Source: Porphyridium purpureum
Taxonomy: Eukaryota > Rhodophyta > Bangiophyceae > Porphyridiales > Porphyridiaceae
Assembly (NCBI GenBank): GCA_008690995.1
Contig: VRMN01000001.1
Coordinates: 4,030,001 to 4,094,000, forward strand
DNA: 64,000 bases
Reading direction: 5' to 3'
Shown here: positions 28,601-37,400 of the stretch, one piece after another
Layout: each line of letters starts with the position of its first letter
How positions within the stretch are numbered: the first letter of the stretch is position 1
The notes under the pieces: generated by a model
The model's input: only the letters and a program-made list of their open reading frames with translations
Database searches by the model: none
What the model was told of the DNA's origin: nothing
Position numbers and translations under genes: made by a program

Positions 28601-30052
28601 ACCGTACTTGGCAACATGGACAAGGATAAGGAACTCTTTGTGTCAAACGCACCTACTCTGAGAACGAGCTCTGTACGCATGATCTTGATGAGCAAAGCGG
28701 AGCGGAAAGACTGGGACCTGTGGGTCGAAGACGCCGACCAGGCGTTTCTGCAATCCCTGTGGGAGCTGAATAGGGACATTTATGTAGTGCCGCCTCGAGA
28801 GTGGACTGCAGTAAATGCTTCTGGCGTTATGTGGAAACTGCGGTTACCTCTCTATGGATTGGTGGATGCGCCAACTTATTGGTCGAAAAGCATCTTGTCG
28901 ATCCTGACGCAGACTGGTTTCTCCGTCAGTACTGATCCGTGTTTGTTCACTTGTGCGAAAGACGAAAAGGAGAGCGGTTTTGTTGGTGTGTACGTTGATG
29001 ACCTGCTCTTGTGCGGAGACGAAGCACTGAAGCAGAAAGCCGCCCTTTTGGAAACACGAGTAGAGATGAAGCAGAGAGTTTTCCTGCGTAGAGACAACGC
29101 CATCTCATTCGCTGGAATGCAAGTGCGCGAGGTCGAAGACGGTCTGACCATCAAACAAACGCCAATCGACGTTCTTGAAGCTCACGATTTCTCATCCTTA
29201 AGGTCACTACGTGGTAAGTTGAGCTGGTTAGTGAATGGCACCAGAGCGGATCTAAACTACCTCTGCGCGCAATTGATGCAAGTAACAGACGTGAGTTACG
29301 ATCAGACGAGAGTAGACGAGCTACTCAAGAGGGTAAAAAAGGCGATGAGACATTGGGACGGATCCGTTCTAATACGAGGTCTTCGCGGCGAGGATACAAC
29401 GGATCGGGCACTGCGAATCGAAGTGTTTGCGGATGCGGCATTCGCAAATAACCAAGATCTTTCGAGTCAGCTGGGATACATTGTGTGCGTGGTCAACGAC
29501 AACGGTCATGCTGTACCCTTACTGTGGGGATCCAAGAAGGCGAGAAGAATTACCCGCTCCGTCCTGGGTGCGGAAATCCTTGCCTTAGCTGAGGGTTTCG
29601 ACGCTGGGATCTTTATTCAAACAACGCTGCGGAGTATCGGGATGGACTTACCCCTGGGCCTGGTGACCGACAGCAGGTCCATATTCGATGCAATATCAAC
29701 AGACAGACTTCCGGCGGAGAAAAGGCTTGCGCTGGATATTTCTGTCTTAAGAGAGGCTTTCAAGAATGAGGAAGTTGTGAGTATTAAGTGGGTGAGGTCG
29801 GAAGGAAATCCAGCCGACGGACTTACAAAAGCGGAACCAAACAAGGCGCTACTTCGACTTCTGAAGGACGGTACAATTAACTTGGTGATCGAGCAGCAAA
29901 TTAAGCAATCAACCAGCGTTCGGCTCGCACAGAAAGAAGAGCGACTGTGTGAACTTCGTGCAAATGGGTCGAACCGAACGCACGCGAATGAACCTGCTGA
30001 TGAGGAACAGGGCGCGCCAGAGCTTGCTGACGTGAAAGAGGGGGCACAGTAG
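25643..30052 (+). CDS. Gag-Pol polyprotein of the first copia element
   Basis: A single frame of about 1,469 residues from the first ATG at 25643. Parts in order: gag-like N-terminal region; CCHC zinc knuckle (CNICSSEWHLMRAC); aspartic protease (DTGAPRS); GAG-pre-integrase region (HRRFGHLTG); integrase core; reverse transcriptase with YVDD; RNase H at the end. Integrase before reverse transcriptase defines Ty1/copia. The frame ends inside the right LTR. Confidence 0.93.
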   Translation: MTQTRGAVQRRRDQPRQSGMPDTSSSEEAEAMGSGTGSPPGSVAQDAGASGAASIGLASQTATPSDEHALAEWEELKRSVLDLMSGPNLLDEFALSASRKMIDGLSCAKQREVALFLKRQGGLDFDSNERYINVLKRMIPDDDSVASGRLVRGVDRGAATLARYLEKATKFDGSEHCEIQLCEQDFRMNCDLAGVNAATALSAVHMVLGGAARQLFIKERNQFASIGDVWKKLRERFVGEDQKDSLETAWTNLSLDSFRREHPDEPDTKLLERLMATATTLQNQLDRDLQSDKNLLITLKRAVKGESFSRALWYNPPKTSQEAITRLKLAASAERVDKSDTFWTANRYERKKNRTGRDGKTLKCNICSSEWHLMRACPKATVEDDVRLAELLRDTTVDEAENDEMSADASEREKEAKAFDTHFVDSEDEDEVEVFFATSRGAKLSRQTMSLCVDTGAPRSVVGLRSLEAYKRRNPVHIRKGEPVSFRFGQTVLDSIGVVRVRVPTDDAAGMVEFDSHVVNDKKTDKALPFLMGMDALEGVTLSVGEKPTLKYPNGDTVTLTRKNGHLVSLNDIESFYTMVEATKLHRRFGHLTGTRVLELVKKADPTMNEDELRELAEKLGRARTECRVCEEQEQKPLRPAVAARWPDEIRFNHTVIMDVMFSERPSDKAILQMICKDTGYTLACYVNSKSAKDVTAAFLKEWVTHTSGLPEVVKVDMGTEFVNMHFVAMMNSMGVCVETAGIEGAWQMGRGEQAHGPLKQILNKLKSERSSSGLGDDDVLGLATKAMNDSMNADGLVPTLLVFGCTPRTPIGSNIMGCPDQRARMEVMRFARTEYEVLIARRRLSMALSSRYPAERVMKPGDRVKVYRFRRRLWEGPYALKEIDYTSNVAVVDDNGKNLKFSVAVVRPYREPAHGFDRPESVYLEQGQPEKDDERWDDAKRIELEGLERRHVWDLVPAEQVPHGSVILRTKWVLKVKPDRMKARLTVLGNMDKDKELFVSNAPTLRTSSVRMILMSKAERKDWDLWVEDADQAFLQSLWELNRDIYVVPPREWTAVNASGVMWKLRLPLYGLVDAPTYWSKSILSILTQTGFSVSTDPCLFTCAKDEKESGFVGVYVDDLLLCGDEALKQKAALLETRVEMKQRVFLRRDNAISFAGMQVREVEDGLTIKQTPIDVLEAHDFSSLRSLRGKLSWLVNGTRADLNYLCAQLMQVTDVSYDQTRVDELLKRVKKAMRHWDGSVLIRGLRGEDTTDRALRIEVFADAAFANNQDLSSQLGYIVCVVNDNGHAVPLLWGSKKARRITRSVLGAEILALAEGFDAGIFIQTTLRSIGMDLPLGLVTDSRSIFDAISTDRLPAEKRLALDISVLREAFKNEEVVSIKWVRSEGNPADGLTKAEPNKALLRLLKDGTINLVIEQQIKQSTSVRLAQKEERLCELRANGSNRTHANEPADEEQGAPELADVKEGAQ

Positions 30053-30380
30053 TGTCGTGGCCCACAATAATTCGGTTGTGCGACCGTCCAGGGGGTCGTG
30101 ACGGGAACGGACGCAGAGTTTTTTGCGCCTGAGGGGGCGTTTTCTCGAGCGGACCGTTTTGGACAGAAAGGTATATAAAGTACGTTCGACAGGTGTTAGA
30201 TTAGAGTGAGCCGAAATAAAGAGGGCACCGTTGACGAAGAAGAAAGAGCCTACAAGGTGTTGGGAAGCTGCACAACGGTCCTTTGGCAGCAAGGAAGAAC
30301 AGGAGGTGAGCACCGTGTGTGTACAGTCGAGGGACTGTGACACGCGGTGCACACAGAGTGGGAAGGCGTTTCCTACAACA
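29946..30380 (+). repeat. 3' LTR of the first copia element
   Basis: 435 bp, apparently identical to the 5' LTR. Its first 107 bp also encode the end of the polyprotein. Confidence 0.95.
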
Positions 30381-30889
30381 TTTGCCATCAGAATTTCGAC
30401 ATTCGAAGCACCGTGCGACGCAGGCCAAATGCCACAGGCCGAAGTACAGTGTCGCTGTACTTATTCTATCGTGTTCTCTTAGCGATTAGGGTTTTCCCGC
30501 CCGGCTTTCTCGAAACCTCTTTTTTTTTTTTGATACCTTGAGGTGCGTCGTGGCGCAGCACGCACAGATGACAGAATGGCAGTGTTTTAGTAAGAAGTGT
30601 GTCGCGCGCGGCGCGGGTGTTGTGGAAGTGGACAAACCGATAGCGCGAGTCGCCGACGGTGGCAGAGATGAGTGCGGGGGGAGTGGAGAGTGGGAGAGAA
30701 GGGAGAGAAAGGAGATAGGTGGGAGAGACGAGGAACCTGTCTGCTTGTCTGGTTGCCTGTTTGTCTGTGCACAAGCTAGTTCCGCTTCTGTGGATCATTG
30801 TTGCTTGGCGACCCGCGCAGAGACGGAGAAGCGCCGGCTGGATTGGCGTGGGTGGGAGAGAGCGGCGGTAGAAGGGCGTGTACGGAACG
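30381..30889. other. Intergenic region upstream of the HSP90 gene
   Basis: Begins with the right copy of the copia target duplication. Holds an ACAGTGTCGCTGTACT near-palindrome near 30446, a telo-box-like TTAGGGTTTTCC at about 30485 (reverse complement GGAAAACCCTAA) and a run of T at about 30519-30531. It should contain the HSP90 promoter. No supported gene. Confidence 0.45.
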
Positions 30890-33226
30890 ATGCAGGTGGG
30901 ATTTGTGGGGTGCGGCACCACCGGCGTGCTTGCGCAGGTGCGTGGTGGTTATGGGCGTAGGTTGACGCGCAGTGCAGGGAAATGGGGCGCCGTGGCGAAT
31001 GTGGGCGCGCGGCGTTCGGCGCTGGCCGCGCCCGTGCATGTACGCAGGCGCGCGTCGGCGTCCGCGCTCCGTATGGATGCGGGCGCGGCCACAGAGGCAA
31101 AGCCAGAGGGCGATACGAAGGAGGAGAAGTTTGAGTTTGAAGCGCAGGTGAGCCGCGTGATGAACATTATTATTAACAGCTTGTACTCGCACCCAGAGGT
31201 CTTTCTGCGCGAGCTGGTCAGCAACGCATCGGACGCCTGCGACAAGCGCAAGTTTCTGTCTCTGACGAGCGGCGGCGTGGCGGATGACCTCGCCGTGCGC
31301 GTGCGCGCTTTCAAGGACTCGCAGACCGTGGTGGTCGAGGACAACGGCGTCGGGATGACGCGCGCCGAATGCATCAAGAATTTGGGCTCGATTGCAACGT
31401 CGGGCACGGCCAAGTTTGTCGAAGCGCTCGGTGGCCAGAAAGGCAATGCAGATGTGTCGCAAATTGGGCAGTTCGGCGTGGGATTCTACTCGGCCTTCCT
31501 GGTGGCCGACAAGGTGACCGTGTACACGCGTTCCATGCAGGACGACTCTCCGGTCCTCAAGTGGGAGTCAACCTCTGCGTCGGGCTACACGATTGTCGAA
31601 AATCCCGAGGATGAGGAGGCCGCGCCGCTGCGCAACGGGTGCGGAACGCGCGTCGTGCTTCATGTCAAGAGCGGCAGCTTTGAGTTCCTGGAGAACACAC
31701 GTCTGAAAACGCTGCTCAAGCGCTACTCTGAATTTATTGACTTCCCGATCTACGCGTGGGAGGAAAAAACCGAGATGGAGCAGGTGCCAGACGGAGACGA
31801 GAAGGAGGAGGATGGCTCGCCCAAAATGAAGAGCGTTCCAAAGACAGTGGAAGACTGGCAGCAAGTGAACCTGCAAAAGCCCATTTGGATGCGCCGCCCG
31901 CGCGATGTGAGCGATGACGAGTACAAGGAGTTCTACAAAACCGTCAGCAAGGAATTTGATGAGCCCATGGCGTGGACTCATTTCGCAGCCGAAGGCGACG
32001 TCGAATTCCGCACCGTGTTGTACACACCCTCTGAACTGCCGTTCGACCTCCGCCAGGACATGTTCAATAATGCCGGCCGGAACCTCAAGCTCTACGTGAA
32101 GCGCGTCTTTATCTCGGAAAAGTTTGAGGAGTTTGTGCCTCGCTGGCTGTGCTTTTTGCGCGGCGTGATCGACTCGGAGGACTTGCCGCTCAATGTGTCG
32201 CGCGAGATTCTGCAGCAGAGCCGCGTGTTGCGCATCATCACCAAGCGTGTCGTGCGCAAGGCGCTTGACATGTTCAAGGAAATTTCGGAGCGTGAGGACC
32301 CCAAGGATTACGAGAAGTTTTGGAAGAACTTTGGACGCTACATCAAGGCTGGTGTCGTGGATGATCAGAGCTACGCGGCAGAGTTGTCCCTGCTGTTGCG
32401 TTACTTTTCATCCAAGGACGGTTCGAAGCTTGTGTCGCTGACGGAGTACGTGCAGCGCATGAAGGAGTCGCAGAAGGACATTTACTACATTGTTGCGGAC
32501 AGCAAAGCTGCGGCCGAGAACTCACCCGTGCTCGAAAAGCTCAAGGCCAAGGGATACGAAGTGCTGTACATGCTCGAGCCAGTGGACGAAATCTCGATCG
32601 AGAATCTGGCGCAGTTTAAGTGCAAGCGCACCCCGGACGCCGAACAGGAGTCCTCATTCAAGCTGGTGAACGTGTCCAAGGAAAACTTCAAACTGGAGGG
32701 CGAAGACGATGACGAGAACGAGAAGGCTGAACTTGAAGAGCTCAAGGAGCAGTTGAAAGATGTGACTGAGTACCTGCAGAAGGCTTTGGAGGGCAAAGTT
32801 CAAAAAGTGCAGATCACGGATCGGCTGACAGACTCACCCGCCGCCATGGTGCAAAGTCAGTACGGCGTGTCTCCGTCCATGGAGCGTTTCATGCGTGCAA
32901 GCTCGCAAGCTTCCGGCAATGACGATTTCAGCATGTTCATGGGCGGCAACAAGGTGCTTGAGGTGAACCCAAAGCATCCGCTCATCGCTCATCTGGCCGC
33001 CAAAGTCCAGGCAAAGGAAGAAGACCCAGCGAACCGCGAGACCGCTGTTCTGTTGTACGACCTGGCGTCACTTGCCGCCGGGTACACGATTGACGATACG
33101 GGCAGCTTTGCCAAGCGCGTCGCCAACATGCTCGTCAGCTCGATGGGGCCCGTCCCGGACATCCCGAAAGCGGCGGAGAAGAAGGATAGCGGGTCGGCGC
33201 CTGTAGACGTTGAGGTCGTAGAATAA
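30890..33226 (+). CDS. HSP90-family chaperone, probably plastid (HSP90C type)
   Basis: A 778-residue HSP90 from the ATG at 30890. The N-terminus (MQVGFVGCGTTG, then Arg/Ala/Ser-rich to about residue 63) is a transit-type extension with an early Phe, as in red-algal plastid proteins. The ATPase domain follows with FLRELVSNASDACDK, VEDNGVGMT, LGSIATSGT and GQFGVGFYSAF. A short charged linker (VPDGDEKEEDGSPK) joins the middle domain, where NVSREILQQSRVLRII is conserved. The C-terminal domain ends VEVVE and lacks both MEEVD (cytosolic) and KDEL-type (ER) endings, which fits an organelle. Plastid rather than mitochondrial location is inferred from the linker and the ending. The protein folds imported clients using ATP. 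Confidence 0.9.
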   Translation: MQVGFVGCGTTGVLAQVRGGYGRRLTRSAGKWGAVANVGARRSALAAPVHVRRRASASALRMDAGAATEAKPEGDTKEEKFEFEAQVSRVMNIIINSLYSHPEVFLRELVSNASDACDKRKFLSLTSGGVADDLAVRVRAFKDSQTVVVEDNGVGMTRAECIKNLGSIATSGTAKFVEALGGQKGNADVSQIGQFGVGFYSAFLVADKVTVYTRSMQDDSPVLKWESTSASGYTIVENPEDEEAAPLRNGCGTRVVLHVKSGSFEFLENTRLKTLLKRYSEFIDFPIYAWEEKTEMEQVPDGDEKEEDGSPKMKSVPKTVEDWQQVNLQKPIWMRRPRDVSDDEYKEFYKTVSKEFDEPMAWTHFAAEGDVEFRTVLYTPSELPFDLRQDMFNNAGRNLKLYVKRVFISEKFEEFVPRWLCFLRGVIDSEDLPLNVSREILQQSRVLRIITKRVVRKALDMFKEISEREDPKDYEKFWKNFGRYIKAGVVDDQSYAAELSLLLRYFSSKDGSKLVSLTEYVQRMKESQKDIYYIVADSKAAAENSPVLEKLKAKGYEVLYMLEPVDEISIENLAQFKCKRTPDAEQESSFKLVNVSKENFKLEGEDDDENEKAELEELKEQLKDVTEYLQKALEGKVQKVQITDRLTDSPAAMVQSQYGVSPSMERFMRASSQASGNDDFSMFMGGNKVLEVNPKHPLIAHLAAKVQAKEEDPANRETAVLLYDLASLAAGYTIDDTGSFAKRVANMLVSSMGPVPDIPKAAEKKDSGSAPVDVEVVE

Positions 33227-34419
33227 ACGAGAAGGCAATCTAGTCGACAAAAAGGCCGCATCTCTCTCACATCTTGGTTCGGCCAGAATCACGACAGGAG
33301 AGTTTCTTTTTTTATTCGACGCCCCAAGTCAAGGAGTGTCGAGCTCGTTTCCGGCTTGCAAGAAGGATCGCGTGTGCCGTGCCGCTTCGACCGGGTAGAG
33401 ACAAGCTGGCAAATTCATATACATTTTCTTTACACATCCCGGCCGCATGCCAGGCCATCGCTACCAAGCCAGCGACCTCCGTGACCAGCTTGGACTGCCT
33501 GCCATTGAAGCAGCAGGACGCCGATAGCACCGTCTCGGCATCCTGCAGGCTCGTATTTCGTCCACAAGACGACAGGAAACAGGTGACGTTGAACACAAAA
33601 TCGACGATGTTGAGCAATGCTGTCCAACGTATAACATTCTCGTCGGCAACGTCAGCTCCGGCCTCGGCTTCAAGCTCGAAAATCTCTTCTCTCTTTCAGA
33701 CGCAGTCGGTGAGAAGGGCCTGTCAAGAACGTTCGGGTCTCCGTGCTTTACCTCACCTGCCAGAGCCACTGCAGTGCAGAGCACTCGCCACGGGATCGCA
33801 ACGAAAAAAAGGGACCAACGTCGAGCTTTTTACACGCCACTGTCAACAGCATGCTCGCTTGCTTTCGGGGAACTGTGGGACTCCGTGCTGGGTTTTGCCT
33901 TCTCTACATGACGGCAGGGTCGAAGAAATGACCAGTGTTTTTCTCTGCGGACTGGCGCACCTACATCTGGGTCAGCTTTCAGGCGACGGCAAGCCGCGCC
34001 GGCCGTCGACAAACCCTCCAAGGTCTCTGACGAGTGTCCCAGAAGGCCGGAAACCCGTTCGTTGCGCCCGGCCGGCTCCTTTGTTCAACGCTTCGACTGA
34101 CATTCGAAGTGTGCCAGCCAAGGCCCTACCTCTTCGCCCTGTGCCGCTTTCATTCTCACGAGCTTCACAGCTTTGATTTGCGAGTAACGACAAGTTCGGT
34201 GACGTTTTGGAACTGACGAGTCGGTCCGTTTGCCCGCTTGATGTTCCGGCCCATGAATACGCTTCCTGGCACAGGAAGACGACCGCTGATGGTGATCGAA
34301 GGACGCGTTCCTTGACAAATCGGAAGCGGCCCCACGAACTGGAACGGTCTGTAGCTCGAGTTCTGGAGATGTGAGCAACTGCACCGCACAGGCCCGCGGC
34401 TGCGAGGAAAGGCAGCAGC
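33227..34419. other. Region between HSP90 and REV3 with scattered minus-strand coding-like pieces
   Basis: No single frame spans it. A plus-strand frame of 300 codons (33274-34176) exists but reads poorly as protein. The minus strand holds several protein-like blocks in different frames; these are listed separately. Confidence 0.5.
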
Positions 34420-34430
34420 ATGAGCGACAT
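33312..34430 (-). pseudogene. Possible spliced or decaying minus-strand gene
   Basis: Protein-like blocks on the minus strand change frame along the region: FQFVGPLPICQGTRPSITI around 34330; KAVKLVRMKAAQGEEVGPW around 34150; MSVEALNKGAGRAQRTGF around 34090; KKLDVGPFFSLRSRGECSAL around 33820; and KREEIFELEAEAGADVADE then FVFNVTCFLSS from 33690 to a stop at 33312. A donor-like GTGAGGTAAAG starts at 33756 and acceptor-like AG dinucleotides lie near 33692, which would join the last two blocks by a 64-base intron. Two ATGs (34430 and one 10 bp further) face the REV3 start. If the joins are introns this is a rare multi-intron gene; if not, a pseudogene. No family recognised. Confidence 0.35.
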
Positions 34431-37400
34431 GGATGCGCCGCCGAACGTCAGACATGATCATGACAAGGATGACCCGGCAAGGTGTGTCCTGGCCGTGCAG
34501 ATTGCGTGGCTTGACTACACGATGCAAGCACTAGATTGGCTTTCCTCAGACGTTGCGTATCGGGCTGCTATTCGGGACGCGAGTCGCCGTCAGCTAGAAG
34601 AGGATGGCGGTGTCGCGCGCGAAGCGGGATTACAGATGAGGGTCGATATTGATCCTCGCGAGCAGCGGATTCCGGTGGTGCGCATCTTTGGGTCAACGCC
34701 TGCCATGCAAAAGTGCTGCCTGCACCTGCACGGCGCTCTGCCATACTTTTACATCAGTTTGGACGCGAATAGCAGCCGCGATCATGAACATCGCGATCCC
34801 CTGCGATATGCGGAAGAGATTCAGGCATGCCTTGAACGCGAGCTGGCGCGGCTTGTGAGCGTGTCTGCGCGAGGCCCATCTAAGCAGAACAGTCGCACGG
34901 TGTTTGAGGTGGTCCCAACGCGCAAGTTTACGATCTACGGATACCAGCAAGCACCTCAGGTTATGTACAAAGTAGTGCTCTTCGACCCGCGGCATGTGAG
35001 ACTGGCAGCGTCACTATTCATGGCATCGTCCGGTCGTGCCCCCATTGCGTTATTCGGACGCGTCGGCCCGAGGGAATTCCAGTTTCAGACGCACGAAAGC
35101 CATATTCCATTCATTCAGCAGGTGCTCAATGACTACAATCTCACGGGAATGGGCTATATTTATCTGAAGGACGTCAAGTTTCGGCTGCCCCTTCCATCAA
35201 AGTATTCTGGCGGCAGTCGCTCATCAATTGGCATGAGTTGCAGACATGCTGAGTCGCGTCGCGCGCTCGCGGAAAACGAGCGCCTATCGCGCAGGGTGTT
35301 TCTCGACGGATTGCACGAGGAACAACCAGACCTGGTTTGGTCGTTTAGTGGCGTACGGCGCTCGAGCTGGTGCGAACTTGAGGCCGACGGGTTTGTCGGT
35401 GATGTGATGAACCAGCATTCGAAGCATGCGCAACCTGTAGAGCAAGAGTGGTTCAATACTGCGCAGGATCTGGTTGGAGCCAGCGACCTTAATCAAACTA
35501 ACGCCCAGATGTTGCTTGTACCTACGCTGCAAGTGCTTCGCGACGCTGTAGACGCTTTGTTTCCGAAGGAGGCTCAGTCGCAGCATCAGAAAAAGCAAAA
35601 GTGGGAGGCAAGACCGGAACGCGGCTGGGCAGCAACCGAGCCACATCTCCAAGCTCGGATTCGTGAGCTGGATGAGCTAGACCGCGCAGATTATGCATCA
35701 GCACAGTGCGGTCGTCCGTCTGCACAGAATGTTGATACCATGGAAATTGGGAGTGACTCTCTGAGCGCATGGCAGTCCTCAAGTGCGAATGTGGTTACGT
35801 GGCAGCCGGATCGGGGATCATTCCGCGCGCCGCGCGCAACGCTAGCGTTTGACCTGCATTCGTCCGACTCCATTGAGGAGGATGACGATGACGACAACGA
35901 ATGGGAGAACATCCGCTTGGCGACCACGCAGCACGCATCCACAATGACTTTCATTGCGGGAGCACAGGGCCTTGCTCAGGCTGATGTCAGCACACCAAAT
36001 CAAGACCGTGTCGGGCTCCACCAGCTAGACGGCGGTCATGCAAGCGACGCCGACCCCATTGAGATGGATGATAGTGATGAGGAGTGGCCTACGAACCCGG
36101 GGCTTGGCAGCACGAAGCCTCGTGTGTCCCGGTCGATTCGGCGGCCGCTTCATTTGGTTGGACGTTCGAAGGAGGACGATGGAAAGAGAAAGGCTTCGTT
36201 CGGATCCTCTATCCAGCATCATCAAGCATCTGGAGCAACGCCGTCATCACCACGTACTTCCCAGGTGCGGACGAGTAAGCCAGCAAAGAGGCCAAACACC
36301 AACACAAAAACCGTGACCAAGACGCTGTCACTAATCCCCGTGGAGGTCTCGTCTGCGGTAAACAGAATGAGCTCTGTGATTCCTCGCGTTTCGAGTGATG
36401 TCGAGCGCAGGAAGAACGAAGTCCCCGAGCCTGTCGCGGAATCAGACTTGCGCCATTCTTGTGCCTCGCTTGACGATTTCGAGGCTTGTGATGGAAAGCG
36501 TTTGGGACAAAGGCAGGACTGCGGACGAACGGATGATGTCATGGACGGGTATGACCGTGTGGAAACTTGTACAGTTCTGAGATTCAAAATGCGACCGCCT
36601 CTGCTGTCAGAACGGCAGGGTACGCATGTCGACATCCACGCAAACGCGTACGTGGACTCCACTATGAACCGCTTTCTGTTCTTTTCTCGCGCCAAGGATG
36701 TACCAAGATCGGACCAGCTGGCTGCTGTTGGAATAGGACCACTGTCATCGCCGGTAACGGTAGGATCAGGAGAGACGCTAGATTTACCCTTCGCCGAGTG
36801 CGGCTTTCTCCCTAAAGGATGGGCCAAAAAGGTCGGACCACGCGTGTCTGGCAAAAATAGTGCCAGCGTGCTCTACTTCACCCTGCAGCCGCCACTTATT
36901 TCAACCGCGAGCGCAAATGACAAAAGTACCAGACTGGGTGCGCGGATGAAAGCGAATGTAGGACGCCTCGACTCGGCTGGGCGTAAAGTAGATGACGCGA
37001 CTCAGTCGTGGGGGCAGGACATGCTTGAGCACCGTCTTTGCCTGTCCATGATGTCCAAGCCAGATCGGATGCTCACAAGTTACTTCCCCACGCTGTTGAT
37101 GAGCGGGGAAGATCGGGGAAGAGGCACTGAGAATACAGAGGGCTCAATGCCGGTCCATGTGCAGACTCCGGTACCACGCCGATTCAGGCCAGCATCGCCC
37201 AAATATGACGAAGCATTCTTCCCGCTTGAATCTCGCATCGACCGACTTGATACCAGCCAAAGAGACTTTACCAAGCTTCAAGAGGATCCGTCTGGGTCAC
37301 TTACACAGGTCGGAGCGACAGAAACATCGGACGCAGAAATCGAAGAGCAGGAGATGGAAGAGCAGCGCGCGCGTATGGAAAATTTCCTCACAATGTGTAC

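Larger units (their letters stand above)
25180..30380 (+). mobile_element. Ty1/copia LTR retrotransposon, whole-looking, very young
   Basis: A 5.2-kb element bounded by two 435-bp LTRs that begin TG and end CA. TTTGC directly precedes the left LTR (25175-25179) and directly follows the right one (30381-30385), a perfect 5-bp target duplication. The two LTRs read identical by eye, so the insertion is very recent. One long open frame covers gag and pol in the copia order. A purine-rich tract precedes the right LTR. It sits between the organellar-protein gene and the HSP90 gene and interrupts no gene I can recognise. Confidence 0.95.

Noticed and set aside
30484-30496. TTAGGGTTTTCC as possible telomere remnant
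   Set aside because: A single unit only; at most a telo-box-like promoter motif.
33274-34176. 300-codon plus-strand frame between HSP90 and REV3
   Set aside because: Composition is random-looking and starts from GTG; the minus-strand blocks over the same bases are more protein-like.
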